Below are positions 1 to 6,878 of a DNA stretch of 8,210 nt, piece by piece. The notes beneath the pieces are model-generated. The model was not told where the DNA came from, made no database searches, and worked only from the letters and a program-made list of their open reading frames with translations. Source of the DNA: an uncultured Anaerococcus sp. (GTDB lineage: Bacteria > Bacillota_A > Clostridia > Tissierellales > Peptoniphilaceae); the NCBI GenBank assembly GCA_945916625.1, contig CAMEGY010000036.1, positions 1-8,210 of the forward strand, given 5' to 3'. The position numbers and the translations under genes are program-made. Positions within the stretch are counted from its first letter, which is position 1; every line of letters starts with the position of its first letter.

Positions 1-2
1 TG

Positions 3-74
3 GCAGAAAAAGCGAAAGAAACCATCCAAGAAGCCATAGACAACGACGTAGACCCTGAAACTGACCATGATTAG
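3..74 (+). CDS. C-terminal fragment of an unidentified protein
   Basis: An open frame enters from the left edge and gives 23 residues before a TAG stop. The first part, AEKAKETIQEAI, looks like an amphipathic helix. The last part, DNDVDPETDHD, is a very acidic tail. Too little is present to name the family. The reading frame is supported by the compositional bias and by the intrinsic terminator that begins about 30 bases after the stop. The gene must start upstream of this window. A chance open frame is possible but less likely given the terminator. Confidence 0.55.
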   Translation, partial: AEKAKETIQEAIDNDVDPETDHD

Positions 75-103
75 AAATAAAATTTCAATGAAATAATTAT
101 AAG

Positions 104-127
104 AAAGTGTCCAAAGGGCACTTTTTT
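104..127 (+). terminator. Rho-independent terminator after the left-edge gene
   Basis: A 9-bp stem (104-112 with 116-124, one G-T pair) has a three-base AAA loop, and the T run extends to 127. It lies 30 bases after the stop at 74 and separates that gene from the membrane protein gene. Confidence 0.88.
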
Positions 128-174
128 AGTCCCGATTTTATTTCAAGGGTATAGTAATTAAATATATTATTAAC

Positions 175-184
175 AAGGAGATGA
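175..184 (+). promoter_or_regulatory. Ribosome binding site that decides an ATT start
   Basis: AAGGAGATGA matches the full anti-Shine-Dalgarno complement AAGGAGGTGA at 9 of 10 positions. The ATG at 181 lies inside this site, with no spacer after AAGGAG, and its frame stops at 202-204 after seven codons. The ATT at 189 is 8 bases after AAGGAG, which is an ideal distance, and it is in frame with the membrane protein. Confidence 0.6.
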
Positions 185-188
185 TTTT

Positions 189-986
189 ATTAAAGTTTAC
201 ATAGGATATTTTTTTGTATATGCCTTTATTGGCTGGATTATGGAGGTTTCTTTTCAGGCTGTGAAGACTGGGCGCTTTATCAATAGGGGCTTTCTAAATG
301 GGCCTTTATGTCCGATTTATGGTTTTGGGGCCTTGGGTGTTATATATTTTCTGACAGATATTGGAAAGACTAATAAACTCATTTTATTTTTTGGATCAGT
401 TTTCATTGCCACAGCTCTTGAGCTTGTGGGCGGTTTTCTTTTGGAGAAGATTTTCCACAAAAAGTGGTGGGACTATTCTGAGATGAGATTTAATCTGGGC
501 GGCTATATTTGTGTTGAATTTTCAATACTTTGGGGCCTTGCCTGCTTTGTACTTTATGAAGCTGTCCATCCATTAATTCAAAGGCTTTTTGCCTTTTTAA
601 ACCCAAAATTTATTTTTTATATAGATATCATTTTACTTATAATTTTTGCTGTGGATATGGTTCAAACCATTCTTACCTTGGTTGGCTTAAATAAGAAGTT
701 CAAGAAGCTTAATGCTGCAAGTCAGGATATTAGGGACGTGTCTGATGATATTGGTAAGCGTGTCTACGAGAGGACTATGAAGGTCAAATCTAAGAAGGAA
801 GAAATCGAAGATAGGCCAAAGATTAGGGAACTTGAGTCTAAGAGGACTATGATTAGGCAAGAACTTGCCACACGTTTTGACAAATTTAGTGAAAAGAGAA
901 TCCTTAGAGCCTTCCCAAATCTTGTGAATGACCTTATCGACAGGATAGAAAAAGATATAGAAGAATTAGACGAAATTGAAAATTAA
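189..986 (+). CDS. CmpB-family integral membrane protein (putative ABC transporter permease), probable ATT start
   Basis: The product resembles the PF06541 family, named 'putative ABC transporter permease' although its members have no proven transport role. From 189 it has 265 residues. About five membrane segments can be read near residues 3-20, 38-58, 62-88, 105-125 and 141-165. The family hallmark NRGFLNGPLCPIYGFG lies around residues 32-47 and WWDYS around 93-97. The C-terminal third is charged and helical, probably a cytoplasmic coiled coil, and contains the family-type AFPNL motif. The first in-frame ATG is at 240, but starting there removes most of helix 1 (YFFVYAFIGW) and leaves no ribosome binding site. 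Codons from 189 continue the helix and sit 8 bases after a strong AAGGAG, so I place the start there as ATT. Alternatives are a G-to-T change at 191 or a missing T in the run at 185-188. The gene is monocistronic between two terminators. Confidence 0.8.
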   Translation: MKVYIGYFFVYAFIGWIMEVSFQAVKTGRFINRGFLNGPLCPIYGFGALGVIYFLTDIGKTNKLILFFGSVFIATALELVGGFLLEKIFHKKWWDYSEMRFNLGGYICVEFSILWGLACFVLYEAVHPLIQRLFAFLNPKFIFYIDIILLIIFAVDMVQTILTLVGLNKKFKKLNAASQDIRDVSDDIGKRVYERTMKVKSKKEEIEDRPKIRELESKRTMIRQELATRFDKFSEKRILRAFPNLVNDLIDRIEKDIEELDEIEN

Positions 987-997
987 ACAAATAAGCA

Positions 998-1039
998 AAA
1001 CCCGAACTGAGATTTTATCCTAGTTCGGGTTTGTTTTTT
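998..1039 (+). terminator. Rho-independent terminator after the CmpB-family gene
   Basis: A perfect 11-bp stem (998-1008 with 1022-1032) and a 13-base loop are followed by GTTTTTT. It begins 11 bases after the stop at 986. Read on the minus strand, the stem is followed by a weaker T-rich stretch, so it might also help to stop the convergent ABC transporter transcript. Confidence 0.88.
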
Positions 1040-1059
1040 ATTTGATTTACAAAAGACTT

Positions 1060-1122
1060 TTACTTTTAATAATGAAAAGTAAGAGCATTTTGCTTTTTGA
1101 AATGAAGAGCATATGCCTTTTA
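1060..1122. repeat. Small inverted repeat and tandem imperfect direct repeat between convergent genes
   Basis: The bases 1060-1067 (TTACTTTT) and 1075-1082 (AAAAGTAA) form a perfect 8-bp inverted repeat around a 7-base loop. Directly after it, AAGAGCAT occurs at 1081-1088 and again at 1105-1112. Each copy is followed by a similar TGC and T-rich stretch, giving a period of 24 bases. No clear minus-strand terminator with a T tract was found here, so the 3' end signal of the ABC gene remains uncertain. Confidence 0.45.
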
Positions 1123-1154
1123 ATTTTGCCTTTAAATTTAAAATTATATCTAAG

Positions 1155-3878
1155 CTAGTCGGCAGATAGGGCCTCTACTGGGTCTTTTTTGGCGGCTATC
1201 CTTGATGGGATAAGTCCTGCGAGTAGGCTTAGGCCAACTGATATGAGGATTAGAACGACTGCTGCACCTGCTGGTAGGCTCGCTCCAATATCTGCAAATC
1301 CTGACATATTTACCATAATCCTTGTGATAAAGATATTTAGGATGTAGGTTAGGCCTACGCCGATTAGGCCTGATAGTAGGCCAATTATCAAGGTTTCTGC
1401 CATAAAGACCTTGTAGATATCTTTTTTGCTTGCCCCGATTGCTCTTAGGATTCCAATTTCCTTTGTCCTTTCAAAGACTGAAATGTAGGTGATTATCCCA
1501 ATCATGATTGAAGAAACGATGAGGGAGACTGCCACAAAGGCTATTAGGATATAGGAAATTGCCCCTATTATATCTGTGATCGACTTTGAAATTATCCCGA
1601 TTAGGTCTGTATAGGAGATTTGATTTTCAATTGTCTTTCCTTGGTTATATTCATCGATAAAGGCTTTTACCTTGTCCCTATTTTCGAAGTTATCTACATA
1701 GATTGAGATTTTTGAAGGAGTGTCTTCTGTTATGAAGCCAAGCTCTTCCAGGTTTTTCTTGTAGGAAAAGTCCCTTAGAAATTCGTCGTAAATATCAAGG
1801 AGGGTATCCTTGTCATTTTCCTTTAGGAGAAAAGCTACCAACTGCCTGTCATTGGAATTTGCATCAGGACCTAGATTTGCACCACTTGATGCCATTCCTG
1901 CCATGGCTAGTTTTTTACTTTCTTCCTGGAGTTTTTCTACCAAATCTTCCCTATTTTGCATAATCCAAGCATTGACTCCGAGGAGGTTTTTGTCAGATAA
2001 ATTATTTAGGAAATCTTTAGTCTGATTTATCTTTTCTTCATCATTTGAAGCCCTAAATTTTAGTCCGTTTAGGACGTTTGTATCTTTATCAGCAAGTTGG
2101 TTTTTGATTATTTCTTGGCCTTCCACATAAGAAATCATCTCCTTGGTGAAGTCTTGTGTGTAGGCGAGGGGACTTGTGACAACTCTGTTGTCATCGTCCT
2201 TAATTTTCTTTGCAATTCCTACGATTTTGAGAGTCTTTGCATTTTTTATTTTTTCATCGACCTTGCTCCTGTCGTCCTTGATATTTACAAAATTTTCCCC
2301 ATCTTTTTCGTAATAATCAGAAGGGGTTAGGATTTGGTATTCCTTGCCAATTATGTCGGTTAAATCTAGTTTGACATTTTTGATGTCAACCTTCTCGTTA
2401 TTATCAAGGTCTGCTAAGATATCCTCATATTCTTTTTTTGGCAAAAATCCTAGCTCATAAAACTTTGACCTTAGGATCTGATTATTGTAGTCTGTAAACA
2501 AGACAAGTTCATCAGCTGCTTCTGGCCACTTTCCTTCTACTATTTCGTATTCATCTGTTATTAAATTCGAAATTTTGCCGTCCTTTGTACTGATAAGCTG
2601 GGAAAAGTTTGGGTTTTGATTTGAATTTCCAAAGCCAGGTAAGAAATTAAAGCCAGCTGGACCTGTCGGTTCAAAGTCAGACCCGTCTGTATTTACAATT
2701 TCGTTCTTTGGATCTTTGGTAAAGATGTCAAATTTTCCGTCATAGGAATAGGAAATGAAGTGGTTGCCGATTTCTTCATCTAATTTTACATCATTATTTT
2801 CAAGATATGATTTGAAGCTTTCTAGGTCATTTTCTAGGCCAGTGCCAGATAATTTTGACCTGTTTTTAAGGCCGATATCGTTGGAAACAAGCTTATTATC
2901 TTCAGAAGTTTTTTCAGAAGTATTTTCCATTTGTGAAAGACTCGATAGGTCAATCGAAGTTTTCTCAATGTCAATAGGGTAGGATTTGAGGGCGTTTTTC
3001 TGGTTTTCCTCAATAAAATCAGATGCCCCGTTTGATATCGAAAGAATAAGGGCAATGCCAATAATCCCGATTGACCCTGCAAAGGCAGTAAGGATGGTCC
3101 TGGATTTTTTGTTTAGAAGATTGTTAAAAGAAAGGCCAAGAGCAGTTTTTAGCTTGAGGGCAATCTTTGAAATCTTGAAATTATCAGCCCTGTCGGATGT
3201 CTCATAAGGATCTGTATCTGAAATAATCTTCCCATCCTTGATTCCTATTATCCTTGTAGAATACTTTTCGGCGAGGCCCCTATTATGGGTTACCATGATT
3301 ACAAGCTTGTCCTTGGCTATTTCCTTAAGCAGATTCATAATTTCTATTGAAGTTTTGCTATCAAGGGCACCGGTTGGCTCATCGGCCAGAAGGATTTGCG
3401 GGTCATTTACCAAGGCTCTCGCGATCGCCACCCTCTGCATTTGCCCGCCAGAAAGCTCGGACGGCTTTTTGTAGATGTGGTCTTTAAGCCCCACTCGCTC
3501 CAGGGCATTAATTGCCTTATCTTCCATATCGGAAGTGTTTTTATTTGATAGGGTCAGGGATAATTTGACATTATCTAAGACTGACTGGTGGGAGATAAGG
3601 TTATAAGATTGGAAAATAAAACCAATTCTCACATTCCTATAAAAATCCCAATCCTTGTCGGTAAATTTCCTTGTAGACCTACCGTCGATAATAAGGTCAC
3701 CTTCGTCATAGCGCATAAGACCGCCAATTACATTAAGAAGTGTAGTCTTGCCGCCGCCCGACTGGCCCAAAATCGATACAAATTCATTTTCTCTAAAAGA
3801 AATAGACACACCATCTAGGGCCTTCTGAGAAAAACCCCTGGTGTGGTAAATTTTTGATATATTTTTAAGTTCTAACAT
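1155..3878 (-). CDS. Fused ABC transporter: MacB/LolD-like ATPase plus FtsX-type permease
   Basis: One 907-residue chain carries both the ATPase and the permease. Residues 1-225 are the ATPase: Walker A GQSGGGKTT at 38-46, Q-loop Gln90, signature LSGGQ at 142-146, Walker B ILLADEP at 162-168 and switch His198. Helix 1 is at about 262-283. A large extracytoplasmic domain of roughly 480 residues follows, then three helices near 772-800, 829-850 and 873-890 with the FtsX-type cytoplasmic motif ERTKEIGILRAIGAS between the first two. The domain order matches MacB, which exports substrates from the outer face by mechanotransmission; in Firmicutes such proteins are usually linked to antimicrobial peptide or lipoprotein export. 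The start is placed at 3878 because MLELKNISKIY is the normal N-terminus and AAGGA (3885-3889) lies 6 bases upstream; an in-frame ATG at 3950 adds 24 unlikely residues. No membrane fusion protein or two-component system is adjacent, so the substrate is unknown. Confidence 0.93.
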   Translation of the reverse strand: MLELKNISKIYHTRGFSQKALDGVSISFRENEFVSILGQSGGGKTTLLNVIGGLMRYDEGDLIIDGRSTRKFTDKDWDFYRNVRIGFIFQSYNLISHQSVLDNVKLSLTLSNKNTSDMEDKAINALERVGLKDHIYKKPSELSGGQMQRVAIARALVNDPQILLADEPTGALDSKTSIEIMNLLKEIAKDKLVIMVTHNRGLAEKYSTRIIGIKDGKIISDTDPYETSDRADNFKISKIALKLKTALGLSFNNLLNKKSRTILTAFAGSIGIIGIALILSISNGASDFIEENQKNALKSYPIDIEKTSIDLSSLSQMENTSEKTSEDNKLVSNDIGLKNRSKLSGTGLENDLESFKSYLENNDVKLDEEIGNHFISYSYDGKFDIFTKDPKNEIVNTDGSDFEPTGPAGFNFLPGFGNSNQNPNFSQLISTKDGKISNLITDEYEIVEGKWPEAADELVLFTDYNNQILRSKFYELGFLPKKEYEDILADLDNNEKVDIKNVKLDLTDIIGKEYQILTPSDYYEKDGENFVNIKDDRSKVDEKIKNAKTLKIVGIAKKIKDDDNRVVTSPLAYTQDFTKEMISYVEGQEIIKNQLADKDTNVLNGLKFRASNDEEKINQTKDFLNNLSDKNLLGVNAWIMQNREDLVEKLQEESKKLAMAGMASSGANLGPDANSNDRQLVAFLLKENDKDTLLDIYDEFLRDFSYKKNLEELGFITEDTPSKISIYVDNFENRDKVKAFIDEYNQGKTIENQISYTDLIGIISKSITDIIGAISYILIAFVAVSLIVSSIMIGIITYISVFERTKEIGILRAIGASKKDIYKVFMAETLIIGLLSGLIGVGLTYILNIFITRIMVNMSGFADIGASLPAGAAVVLILISVGLSLLAGLIPSRIAAKKDPVEALSAD

Positions 3879-3897
3879 ATTTTTTCCTTTCCTTCCT

Positions 3898-3903
3898 ATT
3901 ATA
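3898..3903 (-). promoter_or_regulatory. Likely -10 box for the ABC transporter gene
   Basis: The minus strand reads TATAAT, a perfect -10 hexamer preceded by TG. It would start transcription around 3891, giving a leader of about a dozen bases before the ATG at 3878. The -35 candidates are poor: CTTTGC at 17-bp spacing, or TTGCTT at 15 bp. Confidence 0.45.
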
Positions 3904-3929
3904 CATTCTTTATGGGCTAAGCAAAGGAG

Positions 3930-3935
3930 TATAAT
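3930..3935 (+). promoter_or_regulatory. Possible -10 box for the rightward gene cluster
   Basis: A perfect TATAAT on the plus strand lies about 50 bases before the ATG at 3986. No convincing -35 was found; TTCTTT at 3906-3911 is the nearest at 18-bp spacing. If both boxes are used, the divergent promoters overlap within about 40 bases and could share a regulator. Confidence 0.35.
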
Positions 3936-3985
3936 TAATCCTATAGGCAATTGATTTTTAAAGAAGAATAGAAAAGAAATAATAA

Positions 3986-4993
3986 ATGGAAGATAAGATA
4001 ATTTTAAAAACAGACCTTAAGGGTTTTAAGATTTTACAAGCAAATATTAGGTTTTACCAGGCTTTGGGATTGGACTTTGTAGAAATTGCACCCTTTGACA
4101 AGCTTTCTGAAAGAGAAATCGGGGAAATTATTTCCTTAAATGATCTTTATCAGAAAAATGGCCTTTGCCTTATTTTATCTTTTGATATAAAGGTTATTTT
4201 GGCAAGGCTTTTGGGAGAAAATCCTACTGCTATAGACTTTTTCGACCCAAAAATCAGGCAGGGACTTTATCATTTTATTTCCTATTTGATTAAACACGGG
4301 ATAAGGGCCTTTAGGCTTGAGGGTCTTCCTAGCCTTTCAGATGGCGGGGAAAGCCTAATAGAAAGAGTCCGTGAACTTAATAAAAATACCTTTTTTAATA
4401 AGGATGTTTTTTCTCTGGCGGAAATAAATGAGGATAAAAATACTCTCATGGCTTTTGCAAATCCTAATCTTTCCTGCCTTTCTATGGTGAGTCCTAGTGG
4501 GGAAATTGAGGGGATTTTTGATTTTGCCAAGAGTTTTTTAGAAAATAATTCTGGCCTTGCCCTTTCTTTCGATAATTTCCAAAAATCAGTGATTAATTTT
4601 GATAATTATCCGATTTATGGAAGAAGAATGATCTACATGAGCCTTTTCTTTTTGAATTCTTCTCTATATCTAGACGAATCGGACCTTAATTTTGAAGATA
4701 TAAAATTTTTAAGGAAGCTTTTTGCTTTTAAAGATCAAGTCCACGACCTAAATAAGATTACAAAAATTTTGCCAAAAGAATCTGATATTTTGACCTTTGT
4801 GAGAAGTGGCCCTGGCAAAAAAATCTTATTTATGGCAAATCTTACAGAAAAAGAGGTCCTAGTTGATCTTGCCTACAAGGTATTGGACTATAAGGAATAC
4901 GAATTTTTGGCGGGTTCTTTTAGCCATCGCACCCTCTATAGGACAATACTTCTAAGGCCCTACGAGGCGGCTTGTTTTATAAATTGTAAATAA
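3986..4993 (+). CDS. Compact, degenerate GH13 (alpha-amylase/oligo-1,6-glucosidase-like) protein
   Basis: This 335-residue protein looks like a shrunken member of GH13, whose oligo-1,6-glucosidase relatives are about 550 residues long. Residues 20-37 resemble the second barrel strand ('LGVDAIWLSP' in relatives). Residues 60-67 (LCLILSFD) correspond to the strand that normally ends in DVVINH, but the Asn and His are missing. GIRAFRLEG (105-113) corresponds to the GFRMD nucleophile motif, with Glu112 in place of the catalytic Asp. SLAEIN (143-148) retains the acid/base Glu146, and SFDN (194-197) may match NHDQ with the His lost. The C-terminal LRPYEAACF (323-331) is the typical end of the GH13 beta domain. 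The N-terminal strand and domain B appear absent. There is no signal peptide, so the protein is cytoplasmic. It could be catalytically weak, inactive or a binding protein. No good ribosome binding site precedes the ATG, suggesting low expression. The frame is intact along its whole length, so it is not an obvious pseudogene. Confidence 0.75.
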   Translation: MEDKIILKTDLKGFKILQANIRFYQALGLDFVEIAPFDKLSEREIGEIISLNDLYQKNGLCLILSFDIKVILARLLGENPTAIDFFDPKIRQGLYHFISYLIKHGIRAFRLEGLPSLSDGGESLIERVRELNKNTFFNKDVFSLAEINEDKNTLMAFANPNLSCLSMVSPSGEIEGIFDFAKSFLENNSGLALSFDNFQKSVINFDNYPIYGRRMIYMSLFFLNSSLYLDESDLNFEDIKFLRKLFAFKDQVHDLNKITKILPKESDILTFVRSGPGKKILFMANLTEKEVLVDLAYKVLDYKEYEFLAGSFSHRTLYRTILLRPYEAACFINCK

Positions 4994-5038
4994 AATATAT
5001 AAATGTAAAATATAAGTATGTTAGAATCGGAGGAACTT

Positions 5039-6199
5039 ATGAAAATAGTAGTGATGGGTATGGGCTATGTTGGCCTTGCTAACGCAATTCTTTTAGCCCA
5101 GTCCAACCAAGTTATTGGCCTTGAAATAGACAAAGATAAGGTCGATATGATTAATGAAAAAATATCGCCTCTTAAGGACGATTACATAATAGATTACCTC
5201 AAAAATAAGGAACTAGATTTTGTGGCAAAGACAAGTGGCCAGGCTGATTTTGCCGATGCCGACCTTGTAATTTTGGCCCTTCCTACAAATTATGATGAAG
5301 TGGCTGAGAAATTTGATACATCCTTCCTAGATGATGCAATAGCTGAGATTAAAAGTATGAGGGAAGACCTTCCTATCCTTATTAAATCAACAATTCCAAT
5401 TGGTTATACCAGGAGTAAAAACGAAGAATATGAATGTAAAAATATCATATTTTCTCCAGAATTCTTAAGGGAAGGCAGGGCCCTTTACGATTCCCTAAAT
5501 CCATCTAGGATTATTGTTTCAGACGAGACTGAAATTGGGGAAAGTCTTGCGGCTTTATACAAAAAAGAATCCTTAAATGACCCTGAAATTTACCTTATGG
5601 GTTCTTGCGAGGCTGAGGCAGTCAAGCTTTTTGCCAATACCTATCTTGCCATGAGGGTTTCTTATTTTAATGAGCTGGATAATTTTGCCCTTGCCAAGGG
5701 CCTTGATTCTAAGGCCATAATCGAGGGTGTATCAGCTGATCCAAGGATTGGAGACCATTATAATAACCCATCATTTGGCTATGGCGGTTATTGTCTACCA
5801 AAGGATACCAAGGAGCTTTATGCTAATTATGGTGACATTCCAACTGCAATAATGAGGTCGATTATAGAATCAAATGAGGTCAGGAAGGACTTTGTAGCAA
5901 GCGATATACTTGCGAAAAATCCTGAAACTATTGGGATCTATAGGCTTGTTATGAAAAAGGGTTCGGATAATTTTAGGAAGTCTGCAATCTTTGATGTGAT
6001 AAATAATCTTAAGGAAAAGGACGCAAATATTGTAATTTACGAACCAAACCTTGAAGGCGAATCCTTTGAGGGAATGAAGCTAATCCGTGACTTTGAAGAA
6101 TTTAAGAAGGTAGACCTAATCCTTGCCAATAGGCTTGAAGATGAGCTAAAAGATGTTGAGGATAAGGTCTATTCCAGAGATTTATTTAATAGGGACTAA
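5039..6199 (+). CDS. ugd: UDP-glucose 6-dehydrogenase
   Basis: The enzyme oxidises UDP-glucose to UDP-glucuronate with two NAD+ in the cytoplasm, supplying precursors for capsule and envelope glycans. The 386-residue length fits the short bacterial form. The NAD-binding Rossmann motif GMGYVGLANA is at residues 7-16, the PTNYDE loop at 82-87, KSTIPIGYTR at 116-125, and the substrate-binding FSPEFLREG at 138-146. EAVKLFANTY (193-202) carries the conserved lysine and asparagine. FGYGGYCLPKD (246-256) holds the catalytic cysteine, Cys252. All key residues are present, so it should be active. The start at 5039 is chosen because GGAGG at 5029-5033 lies 5 bases upstream and the product begins directly with the Rossmann strand; the in-frame ATG at 5018 would precede that site. 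It follows the GH13-like gene by 45 bases. No glycosyltransferase or polymer export gene is visible to show where the product goes. Confidence 0.96.
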   Translation: MKIVVMGMGYVGLANAILLAQSNQVIGLEIDKDKVDMINEKISPLKDDYIIDYLKNKELDFVAKTSGQADFADADLVILALPTNYDEVAEKFDTSFLDDAIAEIKSMREDLPILIKSTIPIGYTRSKNEEYECKNIIFSPEFLREGRALYDSLNPSRIIVSDETEIGESLAALYKKESLNDPEIYLMGSCEAEAVKLFANTYLAMRVSYFNELDNFALAKGLDSKAIIEGVSADPRIGDHYNNPSFGYGGYCLPKDTKELYANYGDIPTAIMRSIIESNEVRKDFVASDILAKNPETIGIYRLVMKKGSDNFRKSAIFDVINNLKEKDANIVIYEPNLEGESFEGMKLIRDFEEFKKVDLILANRLEDELKDVEDKVYSRDLFNRD

Positions 6200-6200
6200 G

Positions 6201-6878
6201 ATGACTGAGAAAAAATACGTACCACAAGTACATTCCAAACTAAGAAAATCTTTTATAACTGTGCCAGAAGAAATCTACAGGGCAAGCGGGATCAAGGTCT
6301 TTGATAAGAGGATCAAATCCCTCCTATTTACAACAGACCTAGCTATAATAAGGAATTCAAATGCTGATTCTATCATGGCAGTCTACCCATACACACCCCT
6401 TAATTCCATTACTGAATCTATAATTTCAATTGCTTCAGTGCCTTGTTTTATAGGAGTAGGCGGAGGTACTACCCAAGGAGCAAGGGCCAGGTTTGTTGCC
6501 TACTATGCAGAGCTTGCTGGTGCCTATGGGGTAGTGGTAAATGGACCAATCCCTCATGATGATATCAAGGAAATATCAAGATTCGTAGACATACCTGTAA
6601 TTGCAACAATCACTTCCCTTAAGGATGATTACAAGGCAAAAATAGCTGCAGGAGCTGAGATTTTAAATGTGTCTGGCGGCAAATATACGGCTGATTTGGT
6701 AGCCTATATTAGACGTGATATAGGCAATGATTTTCCGATAATTGCTACAGGTGGCAAAGACGGGGCATCAATAAAAGCGACTATAGACGCAGGTGCAAAT
6801 GCCATTTCTTACACCCCACCTTCATCTTCTGATGTATTTGGAGAGATGATGGATAAGTATAGGAACGAGGACATCTAA
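6201..6878 (+). CDS. TIM-barrel-like protein of unknown function
   Basis: I do not recognise this 225-residue protein with certainty. Its pattern of alternating strands and helices, each strand ending in Gly-rich loops, fits a phosphate- or flavin-binding (beta/alpha)8 barrel. Visible elements are PCFIGVGGGTTQGARA (81-96), VVVNGPIPHDD (111-121), VIATITSLKDD (133-143), AGAEILNVSGGK (150-161), FPIIATGGKDG (178-188) and AGANAISYTPPSSS (197-210). The pairing of an IATGGKDG loop with a following AGANAISYTPP strand resembles the phosphate-gripping end of barrels such as nitronate monooxygenase, ThiG or HisF; this is a fold-level similarity only. There is no signal peptide, so it is cytoplasmic. The ATG at 6201 begins 1 base after the ugd stop, with AGGGA (6191-6195) 5 bases upstream; an upstream in-frame ATG at 6153 lies inside ugd and is unlikely. 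The stop overlaps the next start (TAATG), which indicates translational coupling to the peptidase. Confidence 0.85.
   Translation: MTEKKYVPQVHSKLRKSFITVPEEIYRASGIKVFDKRIKSLLFTTDLAIIRNSNADSIMAVYPYTPLNSITESIISIASVPCFIGVGGGTTQGARARFVAYYAELAGAYGVVVNGPIPHDDIKEISRFVDIPVIATITSLKDDYKAKIAAGAEILNVSGGKYTADLVAYIRRDIGNDFPIIATGGKDGASIKATIDAGANAISYTPPSSSDVFGEMMDKYRNEDI
6867..6871 (+). promoter_or_regulatory. Ribosome binding site of the P1 peptidase inside the preceding gene
   Basis: GAGGA lies 6 bases before the ATG at 6878, within the last codons of the barrel protein gene. Together with the one-base TAATG overlap it fixes the peptidase start and supports coupled translation. Confidence 0.7.

Noticed and set aside
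181..204. Seven-codon leader peptide (MILLKFT) upstream of the membrane protein
   Set aside because: Its ATG overlaps the Shine-Dalgarno with no spacer, so translation is unlikely; it matters only as evidence about the true start.
1060..1122. CRISPR array
   Set aside because: There are only two imperfect short repeats with spacers far too short, and no cas genes.
1810..3818. Several 70-80 codon open frames opposite or out of frame with the ABC transporter gene
   Set aside because: They lack ribosome binding sites and family-like sequence and are explained by the coding bias of the real gene.
3879..3950. N-terminal extension of the ABC transporter to an ATG at 3950
   Set aside because: The 24 extra residues precede the standard MLELKNISKIY start, overlap the TATAAT box, and the inner ATG at 3878 has its own well-spaced AAGGA site.
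4282..4530. Minus-strand 82-codon frame within the GH13-like gene
   Set aside because: It is a shadow of the plus-strand gene, with no start signals and no recognisable motif.
5018..5038. Upstream start of ugd at 5018
   Set aside because: The GGAGG site at 5029-5033 lies inside this extension and serves the ATG at 5039, which begins the Rossmann fold.
6153..6200. Earlier start of the barrel protein inside ugd
   Set aside because: It would encode ugd sequence out of frame; the ATG at 6201 has a spaced AGGGA and gives a compact 225-residue protein.
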